Below, piece by piece: positions 1 through 7,357 of a stretch of 38,547 nt of DNA. The stretch is from a virus. Every line of letters begins with the position of its first letter. The first letter of the stretch is position 1. Under the pieces are notes generated by a model. It was not told the DNA's origin, did no database searches, and worked only from the letters and a program-made list of their open reading frames with translations. The position numbers and the translations under genes are program-made. The DNA is taken from IMG/VR virus record IMGVR_UViG_3300048001_000061, positions 1 through 38,547 of that record; one strand, written 5' to 3'.

Positions 1-1
1 A

Positions 2-127
2 GTAAAAGCAGCTTTTCAAAGCGAATACAGTTTTAATAAAAACATAACTATACTTCATGGCAATGTAGAAAATAAAGCAAAGCTTTTAAAGAAGTACAAC
101 AGAAGATTAAAGATTTTAATCTACTAG
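2..127 (+). CDS. C-terminal end of a truncated hypothetical protein
   Basis: An open frame enters from the left edge and ends at a TAG at 125-127, giving the last 41 residues of a protein. The tail is lysine-rich and ends in KILIY. No domain can be recognised from so little sequence. It reads in the same direction as the downstream early genes and stops 39 bases before the next start, so it is probably the preceding member of the same operon. The start lies outside the window. A chance open frame in AT-rich DNA cannot be excluded. Confidence 0.5.
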   Translation, partial: VKAAFQSEYSFNKNITILHGNVENKAKLLKKYNRRLKILIY

Positions 128-166
128 TGCGACGATAGCTAATATATAATTAATAGTAAGAACCTA

Positions 167-787
167 ATGTCATACTACGACCGAAATACCAAATACCTAA
201 ACCAGCATCGTATTATATATAGATGTTTTCCGTGGTCAGACGAACCTACAGAAACGTTCGAGTGGGGCTGGTATTACGAAAGTGGTACACATCAATGCTA
301 TACACTCTTTAACTCACGGGCTAAAATAAACACATATAAGAGCCTCAAATGGCATTTGTATGTGTTATGGTATCTTAATCCTCAACTGGATCAAGAAGCT
401 TTTGCAGGGCTTGTTAAATACATATGTAATAAGCGTACAGGGTTTGTAACATTTAATGTTTCAGATCAACTTAGGGAAAGCATGATATATGATGTTTCTT
501 TGATGGAATTAGATACACCTCCACCTAATAAATTACGTAAAGTTATATTCAAAGACTTCACGGGTTTAGATATGCGACAAAAGCTATCTATAGTAGGTAA
601 GCTAGTCGGTAGATCTAAAATATCTGAAAGCGAAATATACGATGCGATGCTACTTATAAATGATAGCCAAATTAAAATAACGGTTGCAAGGCTTGCTGAC
701 GCACTTAAATGTTCAACAAGAACTATATATCGTAATATGAGTAACGAACTTAAAAAAGAAAAAGAATTACTTAATCAACAACTATGA
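167..787 (+). CDS. Hypothetical protein with C-terminal helix-turn-helix
   Basis: A 206-residue protein of unknown family. The first 110 residues are rich in Trp and Tyr and match nothing I recognise. Residues about 171-195 (ITVARLADALKCSTRTIYRN) have the spacing of a helix-turn-helix, with a Thr-Arg-Thr-Ile recognition helix followed by a lysine-rich tail, so DNA binding is likely. The stop overlaps the start of the sigma factor gene in an ATGA, implying coupled translation. As the first complete gene of the rightward block, directly ahead of a sigma factor, it may be an early transcription regulator. A replication-initiator role is an alternative. The function is inferred from the HTH and position only. 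Confidence 0.75.
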   Translation: MSYYDRNTKYLNQHRIIYRCFPWSDEPTETFEWGWYYESGTHQCYTLFNSRAKINTYKSLKWHLYVLWYLNPQLDQEAFAGLVKYICNKRTGFVTFNVSDQLRESMIYDVSLMELDTPPPNKLRKVIFKDFTGLDMRQKLSIVGKLVGRSKISESEIYDAMLLINDSQIKITVARLADALKCSTRTIYRNMSNELKKEKELLNQQL

Positions 788-1536
788 AAAAGTACAATGT
801 ACAAAACTATATAAGGTATAAGGAAGATCTTAAACGGTCTATGCCTGAAGATAAGTTTTATGATTACTACACAAGAGATGAGTTAATTGTAAAATTTTTA
901 CCGCTTGTTGAGAATCTAGCGCGCAAGTTCGCTACATCAGAACAAGCATCCGGAGTACTAAGTATTAACGATTTAATACAAGAAGGTAGCAAAGGTTTAA
1001 CTCTTGCGGTAGATAAGTTAGAATGGGATAAGCTTATTGACTCTGAAGATATTGAAAAAACTTTAAAAAGTTTCTTTAGTAAAAGAATTAAAGGAGCTAT
1101 AAGACGTGCGATTGATATTAACCGGGGTGACATACGCATACCAGAACATAAGCTAACTGAAATACGTAAGAATCCTAAAGATGAAAAAATTGTTACAATG
1201 TTTTTTAATTCTATATTTTCTAGTATAGATGTAAATTATAATACAGAAGAGGAAAATCCATTGTTTCAAATACCAGATAATTCTGAACCATACAATATAA
1301 ATTTACTCAATGCTTATTTGTTAAGTTTAATGAAACAACACTTAACAGGTATTGAATATGAAGTATTGAGATTATCATACGGTTTGGATTGTGACAAGCA
1401 CTCTGCTAATTATATAGCAGGCAAATTAAATATAAATGTAAACACTGCAAATGTACGTGTTTCACAGATAAAAAGAGAAGCTATAAATAAACTTATCGCT
1501 AACACTGACGCAAACCAAGTGATTGATTATCTGTAA
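784..1536 (+). CDS. RNA polymerase sigma factor, sigma-70 family
   Basis: A 250-residue sigma-70-like protein that should redirect host RNA polymerase to phage promoters. Residues about 35-123 look like region 2: a core-binding segment INDLIQEGSKGLTLAVDK (61-78), then a basic helix with KRIKGAIRRAI and the RIPEHK turn seen at the end of region 2/start of region 3 in primary-type sigmas. Residues 187-237 look like region 4, with LTGIEYEVLRLSYGL followed by a helix-turn-helix. No region 1.1 is visible, and the linker at about 140-180 is poorly conserved. It overlaps the upstream HTH gene by four bases. In this genome it is a good candidate for activating the leftward virion genes, which is an inference from gene layout. 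Confidence 0.88.
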   Translation: MKKYNVQNYIRYKEDLKRSMPEDKFYDYYTRDELIVKFLPLVENLARKFATSEQASGVLSINDLIQEGSKGLTLAVDKLEWDKLIDSEDIEKTLKSFFSKRIKGAIRRAIDINRGDIRIPEHKLTEIRKNPKDEKIVTMFFNSIFSSIDVNYNTEEENPLFQIPDNSEPYNINLLNAYLLSLMKQHLTGIEYEVLRLSYGLDCDKHSANYIAGKLNINVNTANVRVSQIKREAINKLIANTDANQVIDYL

Positions 1537-1599
1537 GTTATGAACTTAAATGCAATTAAAAATGTGTAATTATATTAATATACCAAATAAGAAAACCAT

Positions 1600-2136
1600 A
1601 TGACCATAAATGAAAAACTGGCAACGATCCAGACAAAATTTAAATCTAAAAAATCTAGGTTTAATTCTTTCGGCAAATACTACTTCAGATCAGCCGAAGA
1701 CATTCTCGAAGCAACAAAACCCTTTCTATTGGAGTTAGGAGTATCAGTAACGATTAATGAAGAACTAATCGATAACCACAATATGCCTATAATGCAAACA
1801 ACGGCAACTGTATCTGATGGCGAAAATGCTATACACGCTACAGCTTTAGTCGGTGTCGACGTTAATCAAAAAGGTATGCAAACACCTCAGCAGTTTGGTA
1901 GTGCGTCGAGTTATGGAAAGAAGTATGCGTTAGGTAATTTATTCCTAATAGATGACACTCAAGATAGCGATGCTACTAATAACCATGGCAAAGGTGCGAG
2001 TGCAACATTAACCTCAACAAAAGATCCAGCATTTGCTAAAGCAAAGGATTATGTGCAAAAAGGCGGAAAGCTTGATGCAATTAAAAAGAAGTACAAATTA
2101 AGCGCTGAAGTTGAAAAAGCGTTAACAACACTATAA
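1600..2136 (+). CDS. ERF-family single-strand DNA annealing protein
   Basis: A 178-residue ERF-superfamily recombinase, which would anneal complementary single strands during recombination or replication-end processing. The N-terminal half has the family shape (KYYFRSAEDILEATKPFL), and residues about 100-124 carry the diagnostic signature GSASSYGKKYALGNLFLIDD followed by an acidic TQDSD. The C-terminal 40 residues are a charged tail. The stop overlaps the start of an exonuclease gene by one base (TAATG). That forms the standard annealase-exonuclease pair, comparable to Red beta with exo or RecT with RecE. The start is preceded by an A-rich run (AATAAGAAAACCAT) and no Shine-Dalgarno. The 64 bases upstream are AT-rich with no convincing promoter. 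Confidence 0.9.
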   Translation: MTINEKLATIQTKFKSKKSRFNSFGKYYFRSAEDILEATKPFLLELGVSVTINEELIDNHNMPIMQTTATVSDGENAIHATALVGVDVNQKGMQTPQQFGSASSYGKKYALGNLFLIDDTQDSDATNNHGKGASATLTSTKDPAFAKAKDYVQKGGKLDAIKKKYKLSAEVEKALTTL

Positions 2137-2867
2137 TGAAAAACAAAGCAGCTATTGAAAAGCTGAGGGACGATGAAAACTACTACGGCAAGTTTGGTAA
2201 ACAATACTTGTCTAATAGTGATATTGGAACTTTGCTTACAAATCCTTTAGCGCTTGGTACACCACTAAAACCGTCAGCTGCATTTTTAGTTGGCGGTTAC
2301 TTTCACACTGCAATACTTGAGCCCGATAAGCTTAAGAAGTATAAGATAGTTGAAAGTTCTACGCGGAATACTAAAGCGTATAAAGAGATCTCAGGCGGTG
2401 AGCTGTGTCTTCTACAAAAAGAAGTAGATCAAATTGAACTAATGACAGACAAAATGTTAGAGAACGATATTTGTCGTGGTTTAATACGAGGTACTAAAGT
2501 AGATTACGAACAGCCTGCGATTACAGAGTTAGAAGGTTTGCAATGGAAAGGCAAAGCGGATATTGTTAATCATGAAGAAGGTTTAATAATTGATTTGAAA
2601 ACCACAGGTGATATAACAAAATTTCGTAGCTCAGCATGGCGATACAACTACGACTCGCAAGCTTACATTTATAGTAAACTATTTGGTTATGAAATGTTGT
2701 TTATAGTTATAGACAAAACAACACATCAAATAGGAATATTTGATTGCTCACCTGAATTTTATCAACGTGGTGCAGACAAAGTTCAACAAGCGGCGGAACA
2801 ATATAAATTGTTTTACCAAAATCCGGATTTCGATCCAAACAATTATTTTATTAACAAAACCCTTTAA
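2136..2867 (+). CDS. PD-(D/E)XK exonuclease, RecE/YqaJ-like
   Basis: A 243-residue nuclease expected to resect double-stranded ends and feed single strands to the ERF protein encoded just upstream. The PD-(D/E)XK core is visible: a hydrophobic strand with His57 (GGYFHTAILEP), Glu131, GKADIV with Asp142, then IIDLKTT with Asp153 and Lys155, and a QAYIYS helix with Gln175 and Tyr177. This H...D...DXK...QXXXY order matches the exodeoxyribonuclease VIII and YqaJ group, and the length fits. The start shares one base with the previous stop. The family is well supported, but directionality and processivity cannot be read from the sequence. Confidence 0.87.
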   Translation: MKNKAAIEKLRDDENYYGKFGKQYLSNSDIGTLLTNPLALGTPLKPSAAFLVGGYFHTAILEPDKLKKYKIVESSTRNTKAYKEISGGELCLLQKEVDQIELMTDKMLENDICRGLIRGTKVDYEQPAITELEGLQWKGKADIVNHEEGLIIDLKTTGDITKFRSSAWRYNYDSQAYIYSKLFGYEMLFIVIDKTTHQIGIFDCSPEFYQRGADKVQQAAEQYKLFYQNPDFDPNNYFINKTL

Positions 2868-2869
2868 AA

Positions 2870-3049
2870 ATGGCAAGAACCAGAAAAAACCAAACAAAAG
2901 TATGTACAGTAACAGGAATGGAAACAAGTGTAGATAATTTCTATACCAACCAAAACCATGTAAAAGCCGTAGACAACTTAAGGCGGAATAGCGGCGCAAC
3001 TAAAGATCAGTTGCAAAGGATGTTTAATCAGTTAAATCAATATACATAA
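2870..3049 (+). CDS. Small hypothetical protein, 59 residues
   Basis: An intact ATG-to-TAA frame fills the gap between the exonuclease and the SSB-like gene. It starts two bases after the exonuclease stop and ends in a TAATG overlap with the next start. The protein begins MARTRKNQTKVCTVTGMETS and ends with a basic-amphipathic helix (TKDQLQRMFNQLNQYT). The pattern C-x2-TG followed by DNFY and a conserved-looking HVKAVDNLRR suggests a small folded nucleic-acid-binding protein. There is only one Cys and one His, so a complete zinc site is not evident. Its packing in the recombination operon supports a real gene. The function is unknown. Confidence 0.72.
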   Translation: MARTRKNQTKVCTVTGMETSVDNFYTNQNHVKAVDNLRRNSGATKDQLQRMFNQLNQYT

Positions 3050-3363
3050 TGGCAAGTATAATTAAAACGAGTATCAATTTATCGGAAATCCCAGCAGATA
3101 AAATCATTACTGGTAAGAAAGGTAAGTATTTACCTATTACAATTACTATAAATGACGAAACAGATCAGTTTGGGAATCAAGGTCCGGTGGTTGTAGCGCA
3201 ATCAAAAGAAGAGCGTGAAGCTAAACAAAAGAAAGTTTACTTAGGTAATGTTCAAGTTGTTTGGACTAACGGCGACAATGTTGCTGCTGCACCAAGACAA
3301 GACCAACCAATGCAAGCTGCTCCAGTGGGGCAAGCTGCGCCTGAAGTTGATCTGCCTTTCTAG
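3049..3363 (+). CDS. Candidate phage single-stranded DNA-binding protein
   Basis: A 104-residue protein with a beta-rich N-terminal part (KYLPITITINDETDQFG, then KKVYLGNVQVVWTNG) and a disordered Ala/Pro/Gln-rich tail ending EVDLPF. An acidic patch finished by a C-terminal Phe is the hallmark of bacterial SSB (ending DIPF) and of T7 gp2.5, where it recruits partner replication proteins. The gene sits between the annealase-exonuclease pair and the primase-helicase, which is where an SSB is expected. I cannot recognise a canonical OB-fold signature by eye, so the assignment rests on the tail, the length and the neighbourhood. It is coupled to both neighbours by one-base overlaps. Confidence 0.55.
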   Translation: MASIIKTSINLSEIPADKIITGKKGKYLPITITINDETDQFGNQGPVVVAQSKEEREAKQKKVYLGNVQVVWTNGDNVAAAPRQDQPMQAAPVGQAAPEVDLPF

Positions 3364-3455
3364 TGCTATACACATGTGAAATATGCAAGGAAGAAATGTC
3401 CGAAGAGGATCACGACTACTGCGACATATGTCCTAAATGCTTAGAAGAATGGTAG
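3363..3455 (+). CDS. Micro-protein with paired CxxC motifs
   Basis: A 30-residue frame starts at a GTG that shares its first base with the preceding TAG (TAGTG), the same coupling geometry as the neighbouring TAATG junctions. The peptide (VLYTCEICKEEMSEEDHDYC, then DICPKCLEEW) contains CEIC near residues 5-8 and CPKC near 24-27, plus a third Cys and a His between them. That is enough for one treble-clef or zinc-ribbon site. It is strongly acidic, which argues against DNA binding and for protein contact. The GTG start is an inference, since no in-frame ATG lies upstream of the first CxxC. Confidence 0.45.
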   Translation: MLYTCEICKEEMSEEDHDYCDICPKCLEEW

Positions 3456-3520
3456 ATGAAAACGATTACATTAGCATAACTACAGACAGCGATGGTAATG
3501 TAACACTAATAGAAGATTAA
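3449..3520 (+). CDS. Possible 23-residue acidic peptide
   Basis: A short ATG-to-TAA frame overlaps the end of the zinc-knuckle micro-ORF by seven bases and ends nine bases before the primase-helicase start. The peptide is very acidic (MVDENDYISITTDSDGNVTL). It has no recognisable motif. The only support is the absence of any other gene in this gap and the dense overlapping style of the operon. It could be a leader that couples translation into the helicase gene, or it could be chance. Confidence 0.3.
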   Translation: MVDENDYISITTDSDGNVTLIED

Positions 3521-3529
3521 TTAAATTAA

Positions 3530-5251
3530 ATGCAGACAACAGAGATCAATGGATTTGTTATTGACGAGTTCAATATACATAAGCTTGAAGAGGGTAAAGC
3601 ACAGGGTATATGCCCTGTGTGTTCCCACGATAGAAAACCCAAGAATCAAAAAGCAAAATGCGCTTCTTACGATTGGGAACGGGGTCTCGGTACTTGTCAT
3701 AATTGTAATAAATCATTTCAACTGCATACTTATCAACGTAAAGGCAAAGCTGAAAAAATATATGTAAAGCCTGAAGTTAAAACAGATCCAGATAAGCCTG
3801 AATTTGTAAGTGATAAAGTAATTGAATGGTTTAAAACTCGTGGTATATCTCAGGAAACTCTCTTCGATCTAAAGATTGAGGAGGGTCCTGAATATATGCC
3901 TCAGACCGGTAAATCCGAGAATGTAATAAAGTTCAATTATTTTATGGGCGGCGAATTAACTAATGTTAAATACCGTGATGGAAGAAAGAACTTTAAATTA
4001 TATAAGGGTGCTGAAAAAGTATTCTACAATATAGATAGCATTGTAGGGTGGGAATATTGTATTATTGTTGAAGGTGAAATGGACGTCTTGGCGTTGCATG
4101 AAGCTGGTATAACAAATGCAATATCTGTTCCTAATGGTGCAACACTTAATACTAACAACTTAGATTACTTAGACAATTGTATAGATTATTTCGAAGACAA
4201 AGAGAAGGTTATATTGGCCGTAGATTCAGACGAAGCTGGTCAAGCCTTGCAAACAGAGTTAATACGTAGATTAGGCTCTGAGGTATGTTATATAGCGACA
4301 TTTGATGATTGCAAAGACGCTAACGAATATTTAATAAAGCATGGAAAAGAAAAATTGGCAGAGCGTATTTCGCGAAGCAAGCCAGTACCGCTGGAGAATG
4401 TTACAACGTTCAGGGATATTGAAGACGAAGTTACCGACTTTGTTCGTAATGGCTTTAAACCAGGATTCCAAATTGGCTTACAAAATTTTGACGACATATT
4501 CTCAACTTACACTGGTCAATTTATTACTGTCACTGGTATCCCTAGTTCCGGGAAGAGTGACTTTGTCGACCAAATGGTTGTTGGGTATAACGCTAATTAC
4601 GGTTGGAAAACGGCATTCGCTTCGCCAGAAAATGTTCCAACATATTTACACGCTCATAAGCTAATGCGTAAAACTTGGCAAGGCATGCCGAGTAGAGATG
4701 ATATTGGTACTGATCGATGGAATCAAGTAGCGGATCATTGTAACACTAATTACTTTCATATAGATATGGAACGCTACACGTTAGAATCTGTATTAAAGAA
4801 AGGAGCTGAGCTTGTTAAACGTAAAGGTATTAAATGTTTAGTTATAGATCCATATAATAAGGTTAGAGACGTTGATTGTAAAACAGAAGACGTTAATCGT
4901 TATACTATGGAATACTTAACTAAGATTGAAATCTTTGCTAAGAAGTATGATGTGCTAGTTTTTATTGTAGCACACCCAACTAAGATGTACAAAGATGGCA
5001 ATGGTAAAATTGAAGAGCCGTCAATGTATAATATTAAAGGTGGTGGTGAATGGTACGATGCTAGTTATCATGGGTTATTAGTTCACAGAGATTATGAAGC
5101 TAAAACTGTTAAGGCTAAAGTACTTAAAGTTAAGTTTCAAAACTTAGGCGAGAATGGAGCTGAAGCTCATTTTAAATGGGAACCAAAGTCTGGTTGTTTT
5201 ATTCCTCACGAGCAAGTTAATCTTGCTGGCGAGAAAATGCCCTGGGAATAA
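3530..5251 (+). CDS. Replicative primase-helicase, T7 gp4-like
   Basis: A 573-residue bifunctional protein that should synthesise primers and unwind DNA at the phage fork. An N-terminal zinc ribbon has Cys28, Cys31, Cys56 and Cys59, with Cys44 between. A TOPRIM primase core follows, with EGEMD at 181-185 and VDSDEAG at 231-237. The C-terminal half is a DnaB/RecA-type helicase: Walker A GIPSSGKS at 336-343, Walker B CLVIDPY at 436-442, a sensor-like VAHP at about 480-483, and HR at 519-520 as a candidate arginine finger. Domain order and length match T7 gene 4. Its stop overlaps the next start (TAATG). No DNA polymerase gene lies in the window, so its partner polymerase is either elsewhere in the genome or from the host. 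Confidence 0.93.
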   Translation: MQTTEINGFVIDEFNIHKLEEGKAQGICPVCSHDRKPKNQKAKCASYDWERGLGTCHNCNKSFQLHTYQRKGKAEKIYVKPEVKTDPDKPEFVSDKVIEWFKTRGISQETLFDLKIEEGPEYMPQTGKSENVIKFNYFMGGELTNVKYRDGRKNFKLYKGAEKVFYNIDSIVGWEYCIIVEGEMDVLALHEAGITNAISVPNGATLNTNNLDYLDNCIDYFEDKEKVILAVDSDEAGQALQTELIRRLGSEVCYIATFDDCKDANEYLIKHGKEKLAERISRSKPVPLENVTTFRDIEDEVTDFVRNGFKPGFQIGLQNFDDIFSTYTGQFITVTGIPSSGKSDFVDQMVVGYNANYGWKTAFASPENVPTYLHAHKLMRKTWQGMPSRDDIGTDRWNQVADHCNTNYFHIDMERYTLESVLKKGAELVKRKGIKCLVIDPYNKVRDVDCKTEDVNRYTMEYLTKIEIFAKKYDVLVFIVAHPTKMYKDGNGKIEEPSMYNIKGGGEWYDASYHGLLVHRDYEAKTVKAKVLKVKFQNLGENGAEAHFKWEPKSGCFIPHEQVNLAGEKMPWE

Positions 5252-5529
5252 TGCCAAGTTTATATGGCAAACGGGTGAAACCAATGCCAAGTTATACGTA
5301 TAATGAAGAGGAGTTTAAGTGGTATAGCTTTTGTGTTAAAAACAATATAAGAATATCACCTTACGGCATACAAGGCGATACAGAGCATTGGCATATAGCA
5401 ATTAGCTTAGGCCCTTACAAAAAATGGGAAAAGCCACACTTGTCACCCAGCAAGTATTGTAGAAAAACAATTTGGCCAGAATACTATAAAATGTGTAAAT
5501 ACTATTATGAGAAATACAATAATAAATAA
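5251..5529 (+). CDS. Hypothetical protein, 92 residues
   Basis: A small aromatic-rich protein that I do not recognise. It is dense in Tyr, Trp and Lys (EEFKWYSFCVKNNIRIS, then DTEHWHIAISLGPYKKW) and ends in a Tyr/Lys-rich helix. There is no signal peptide, membrane segment or catalytic signature. It shares one base with the primase-helicase stop and overlaps the thymidylate synthase start by 23 bases, so it sits inside the replication-nucleotide operon. The pattern of an N-terminal amphipathic helix followed by a short beta hairpin is compatible with a small accessory or nucleic-acid-binding protein, but that is only a guess. Confidence 0.7.
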   Translation: MPSLYGKRVKPMPSYTYNEEEFKWYSFCVKNNIRISPYGIQGDTEHWHIAISLGPYKKWEKPHLSPSKYCRKTIWPEYYKMCKYYYEKYNNK

Positions 5530-6316
5530 CGATCCCAAATACGCGGAAGCGGATTATGAATTACAATACAGGGATTTATTACTAGACGTAATGGAAAATC
5601 ATGTAATACGTGACAACGAAAGAACTGGAGTTGGTTGCGCATCTACATTTTCTTTAGATATTGATATTGATATATCTAAGCATTTTCCTATATTAAGCGG
5701 GCGCAAAATGTTTCCGCATATATTTAAATCAGAGTTTAAATGGTTTATCAACGGCGAAACAAATATTAAAACGCTACAGGAAGCTGGTAATAAAATATGG
5801 AATGAATGGGCAGATGAGAATGGAGACTTAGGTCCTGTTTATGGTCATCAGCTTAGAAACTTTAACAGCCAAGGATATGATCAATTAGAGGCTGTAATAA
5901 AGAATATAAACGAGAAGCCTGACAGTAGACGTCATGTAGTAAGCTTATGGAATCCAGCACAGCTTGAAGAAATGGCTTTGCCCCCTTGCTATTTGTACTT
6001 TCAGTTTTTTGTTGAAAAGAACAACTTGCATATGTTTGCTCTGCAAAGAAGTGCAGATATATTTCTTGGTGTGCCGTACGATATGGCTTTGTACTCTCAA
6101 ATTTTGCTATACATAGCCGAGAAAACGGGTTATAATGCAAAGCGTGTAAACGTTAAATTTATTGACGCTCACATATATAAGAATCAACAGGAAGCAGTTG
6201 AGCAGTACTTAGATGAAGATTTTAATGGCGCTCCTACATATGCTTTTCACAATGGATTACTAACCTTAAATAACTATCAGCCAGGCAAAGTAATTACTGC
6301 GCCAGTAGCTGTTTAA
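5507..6316 (+). CDS. thyA: Thymidylate synthase (ThyA type)
   Basis: A 269-residue folate-dependent thymidylate synthase, converting dUMP to dTMP. It aligns by eye with E. coli ThyA (264 residues) along its length: an early RTG at 40-42 on the phosphate-binding loop, WADENGDLGPVYG at about 101-113, PDSRR with Arg141 and Arg142, catalytic Cys161 in ALPPCYLYFQF, then QRSADIFLGVPYD, a late DAHIYKNQ segment and a C-terminus ending APVAV, like the E. coli APVAI. All key catalytic residues appear intact. The gene overlaps the upstream gene by 23 bases and is followed five bases later by the MazG fusion. It belongs to a dNTP-supply set with the MazG proteins and ribonucleotide reductase. Confidence 0.95.
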   Translation: MRNTIINNDPKYAEADYELQYRDLLLDVMENHVIRDNERTGVGCASTFSLDIDIDISKHFPILSGRKMFPHIFKSEFKWFINGETNIKTLQEAGNKIWNEWADENGDLGPVYGHQLRNFNSQGYDQLEAVIKNINEKPDSRRHVVSLWNPAQLEEMALPPCYLYFQFFVEKNNLHMFALQRSADIFLGVPYDMALYSQILLYIAEKTGYNAKRVNVKFIDAHIYKNQQEAVEQYLDEDFNGAPTYAFHNGLLTLNNYQPGKVITAPVAV

Positions 6317-6320
6317 AACT

Positions 6321-7097
6321 ATGTATAATATTTATCATATTCCTGGTAAAAAGATCGGAGTTACGCGTAATCTTAATAAGAGGGTTACGGAGCAGCAAGG
6401 ATATGCACCAGGCGAATACGAAGTTTTATTTACGAGTGATGATATTAATTTAATATCTAACAAAGAGATAGAACTTCAACAGTCTTATGGCTACAGAAAA
6501 GACAGAACACTATATAAAAATTTATTTAAATCAAATATGAGAATAAACCCAACAGAACAAACAAGTACATTTCCTATTCCTTTAAATAAACTTAAAGGCA
6601 ATCTTATGGATAACATAGGATTAGAATGGGAGACACCAGAATATAAGTTTAAATTAAAAAAAGAACATATACCTTGGATAATGCAGAACGCTAAAACCTC
6701 GATGTTTAATGATGATCGAAGCTATATTTACAATAAGGCTTTCTATGAGGCCTTTTTTAATCTAGAGCATAATCCAAAGACAACAGCATTAGACGGCGCT
6801 AGATTTGATCTAATACGATCGTGGGCTGCTGAAAGAGGTATATATGAAAATGGCAATGCTCATACACAATATGTGAAGCTAATAGAAGAAGCTGGGGAAT
6901 TAGCAGCGGCACTTCTTGTGGACGATGAGCATGAAATAAAAGATGCGATAGGTGATATGGTTGTTGTACTAACTAACTTAGCATTTCAAAGAGGTTACAA
7001 TATTGAAGACTGCATTGACGATGCTTACAAAGAAATAGCTAATAGAACCGGCGTAATGCACAATGGTACGTTTGTTAAAACAGGAACAACATTATGA
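6321..7097 (+). CDS. GIY-YIG-like domain fused to MazG pyrophosphohydrolase
   Basis: A 258-residue two-part protein. Residues 1-40 (MYNIYHIPGKKIGVTRNLNK, then RVTEQQGYAPGEYEVLF) follow the GIY-YIG layout: a Y-x-I strand, an IGVT strand, a basic helix with an Arg, and a later strand. Residues about 165-258 are a MazG-type all-alpha NTP pyrophosphohydrolase: KLIEEAGEL with Glu189, Glu190 and Glu193, then DAIGDMVVVL with Asp208 and Asp212, the four metal-binding acidic positions expected. Its C-terminal GVMHNGTFVKTG is typical of phage MazG. The middle 100 residues are unassigned. It would hydrolyse NTPs or dNTPs, possibly tuning nucleotide or ppGpp pools. The MazG part is secure, whereas the nuclease part may be degenerate because no metal-binding Glu is obvious. 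Confidence 0.82.
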   Translation: MYNIYHIPGKKIGVTRNLNKRVTEQQGYAPGEYEVLFTSDDINLISNKEIELQQSYGYRKDRTLYKNLFKSNMRINPTEQTSTFPIPLNKLKGNLMDNIGLEWETPEYKFKLKKEHIPWIMQNAKTSMFNDDRSYIYNKAFYEAFFNLEHNPKTTALDGARFDLIRSWAAERGIYENGNAHTQYVKLIEEAGELAAALLVDDEHEIKDAIGDMVVVLTNLAFQRGYNIEDCIDDAYKEIANRTGVMHNGTFVKTGTTL

Positions 7098-7357
7098 ATA
7101 AAAAACAAATAGAGTTTAGAGACCCAGTTGTTGAACGCGTTGTTGATAAGTTTGTATCAAGATCAGATGTAGGCTTTGCAAAGTACGGCGTAACCCTTAA
7201 CGATGACAAATCAAATTTGTTTGCTTGGATTAATCATTTGCAAGAAGAATTAATGGATGCTGTGTTATACATGCAAAAGCTAAAAGAATCAAGCACGGAA
7301 GAAATGCAAGAAGCATTGCTAAGAAATATCGAAGTCCATGAGGAGACAACCATATAA
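7094..7357 (+). CDS. Small MazG-like helical protein
   Basis: An 87-residue, mostly helical protein. Its core reads RSDVGFAKYGVTLNDD, then a short loop and WINHLQEELMDAVLYMQKL. The EEL-x-D arrangement within a long helix, after a KYG-x-TL loop, is a pattern I associate with small phage MazG-like or all-alpha NTP-pyrophosphohydrolase proteins. Only part of the usual metal-binding set is visible, so catalysis is uncertain. The start overlaps the MazG fusion stop in an ATGA, and its own end overlaps the endonuclease start by 20 bases. It may be a subunit or partner of the upstream MazG, an inference from adjacency. Confidence 0.68.
   Translation: MNKKQIEFRDPVVERVVDKFVSRSDVGFAKYGVTLNDDKSNLFAWINHLQEELMDAVLYMQKLKESSTEEMQEALLRNIEVHEETTI

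Noticed and set aside
145-150. TATAAT hexamer 17 bases upstream of the first complete gene, as a promoter
   Set aside because: There is no -35 element at the right distance, and no Bacteroidota-type TAnnTTTG. In DNA this AT-rich the hexamer is expected often.
1540-1569. A nine-codon ATG frame between the sigma factor and ERF genes
   Set aside because: Too short, no coupling to the next start and no motif.
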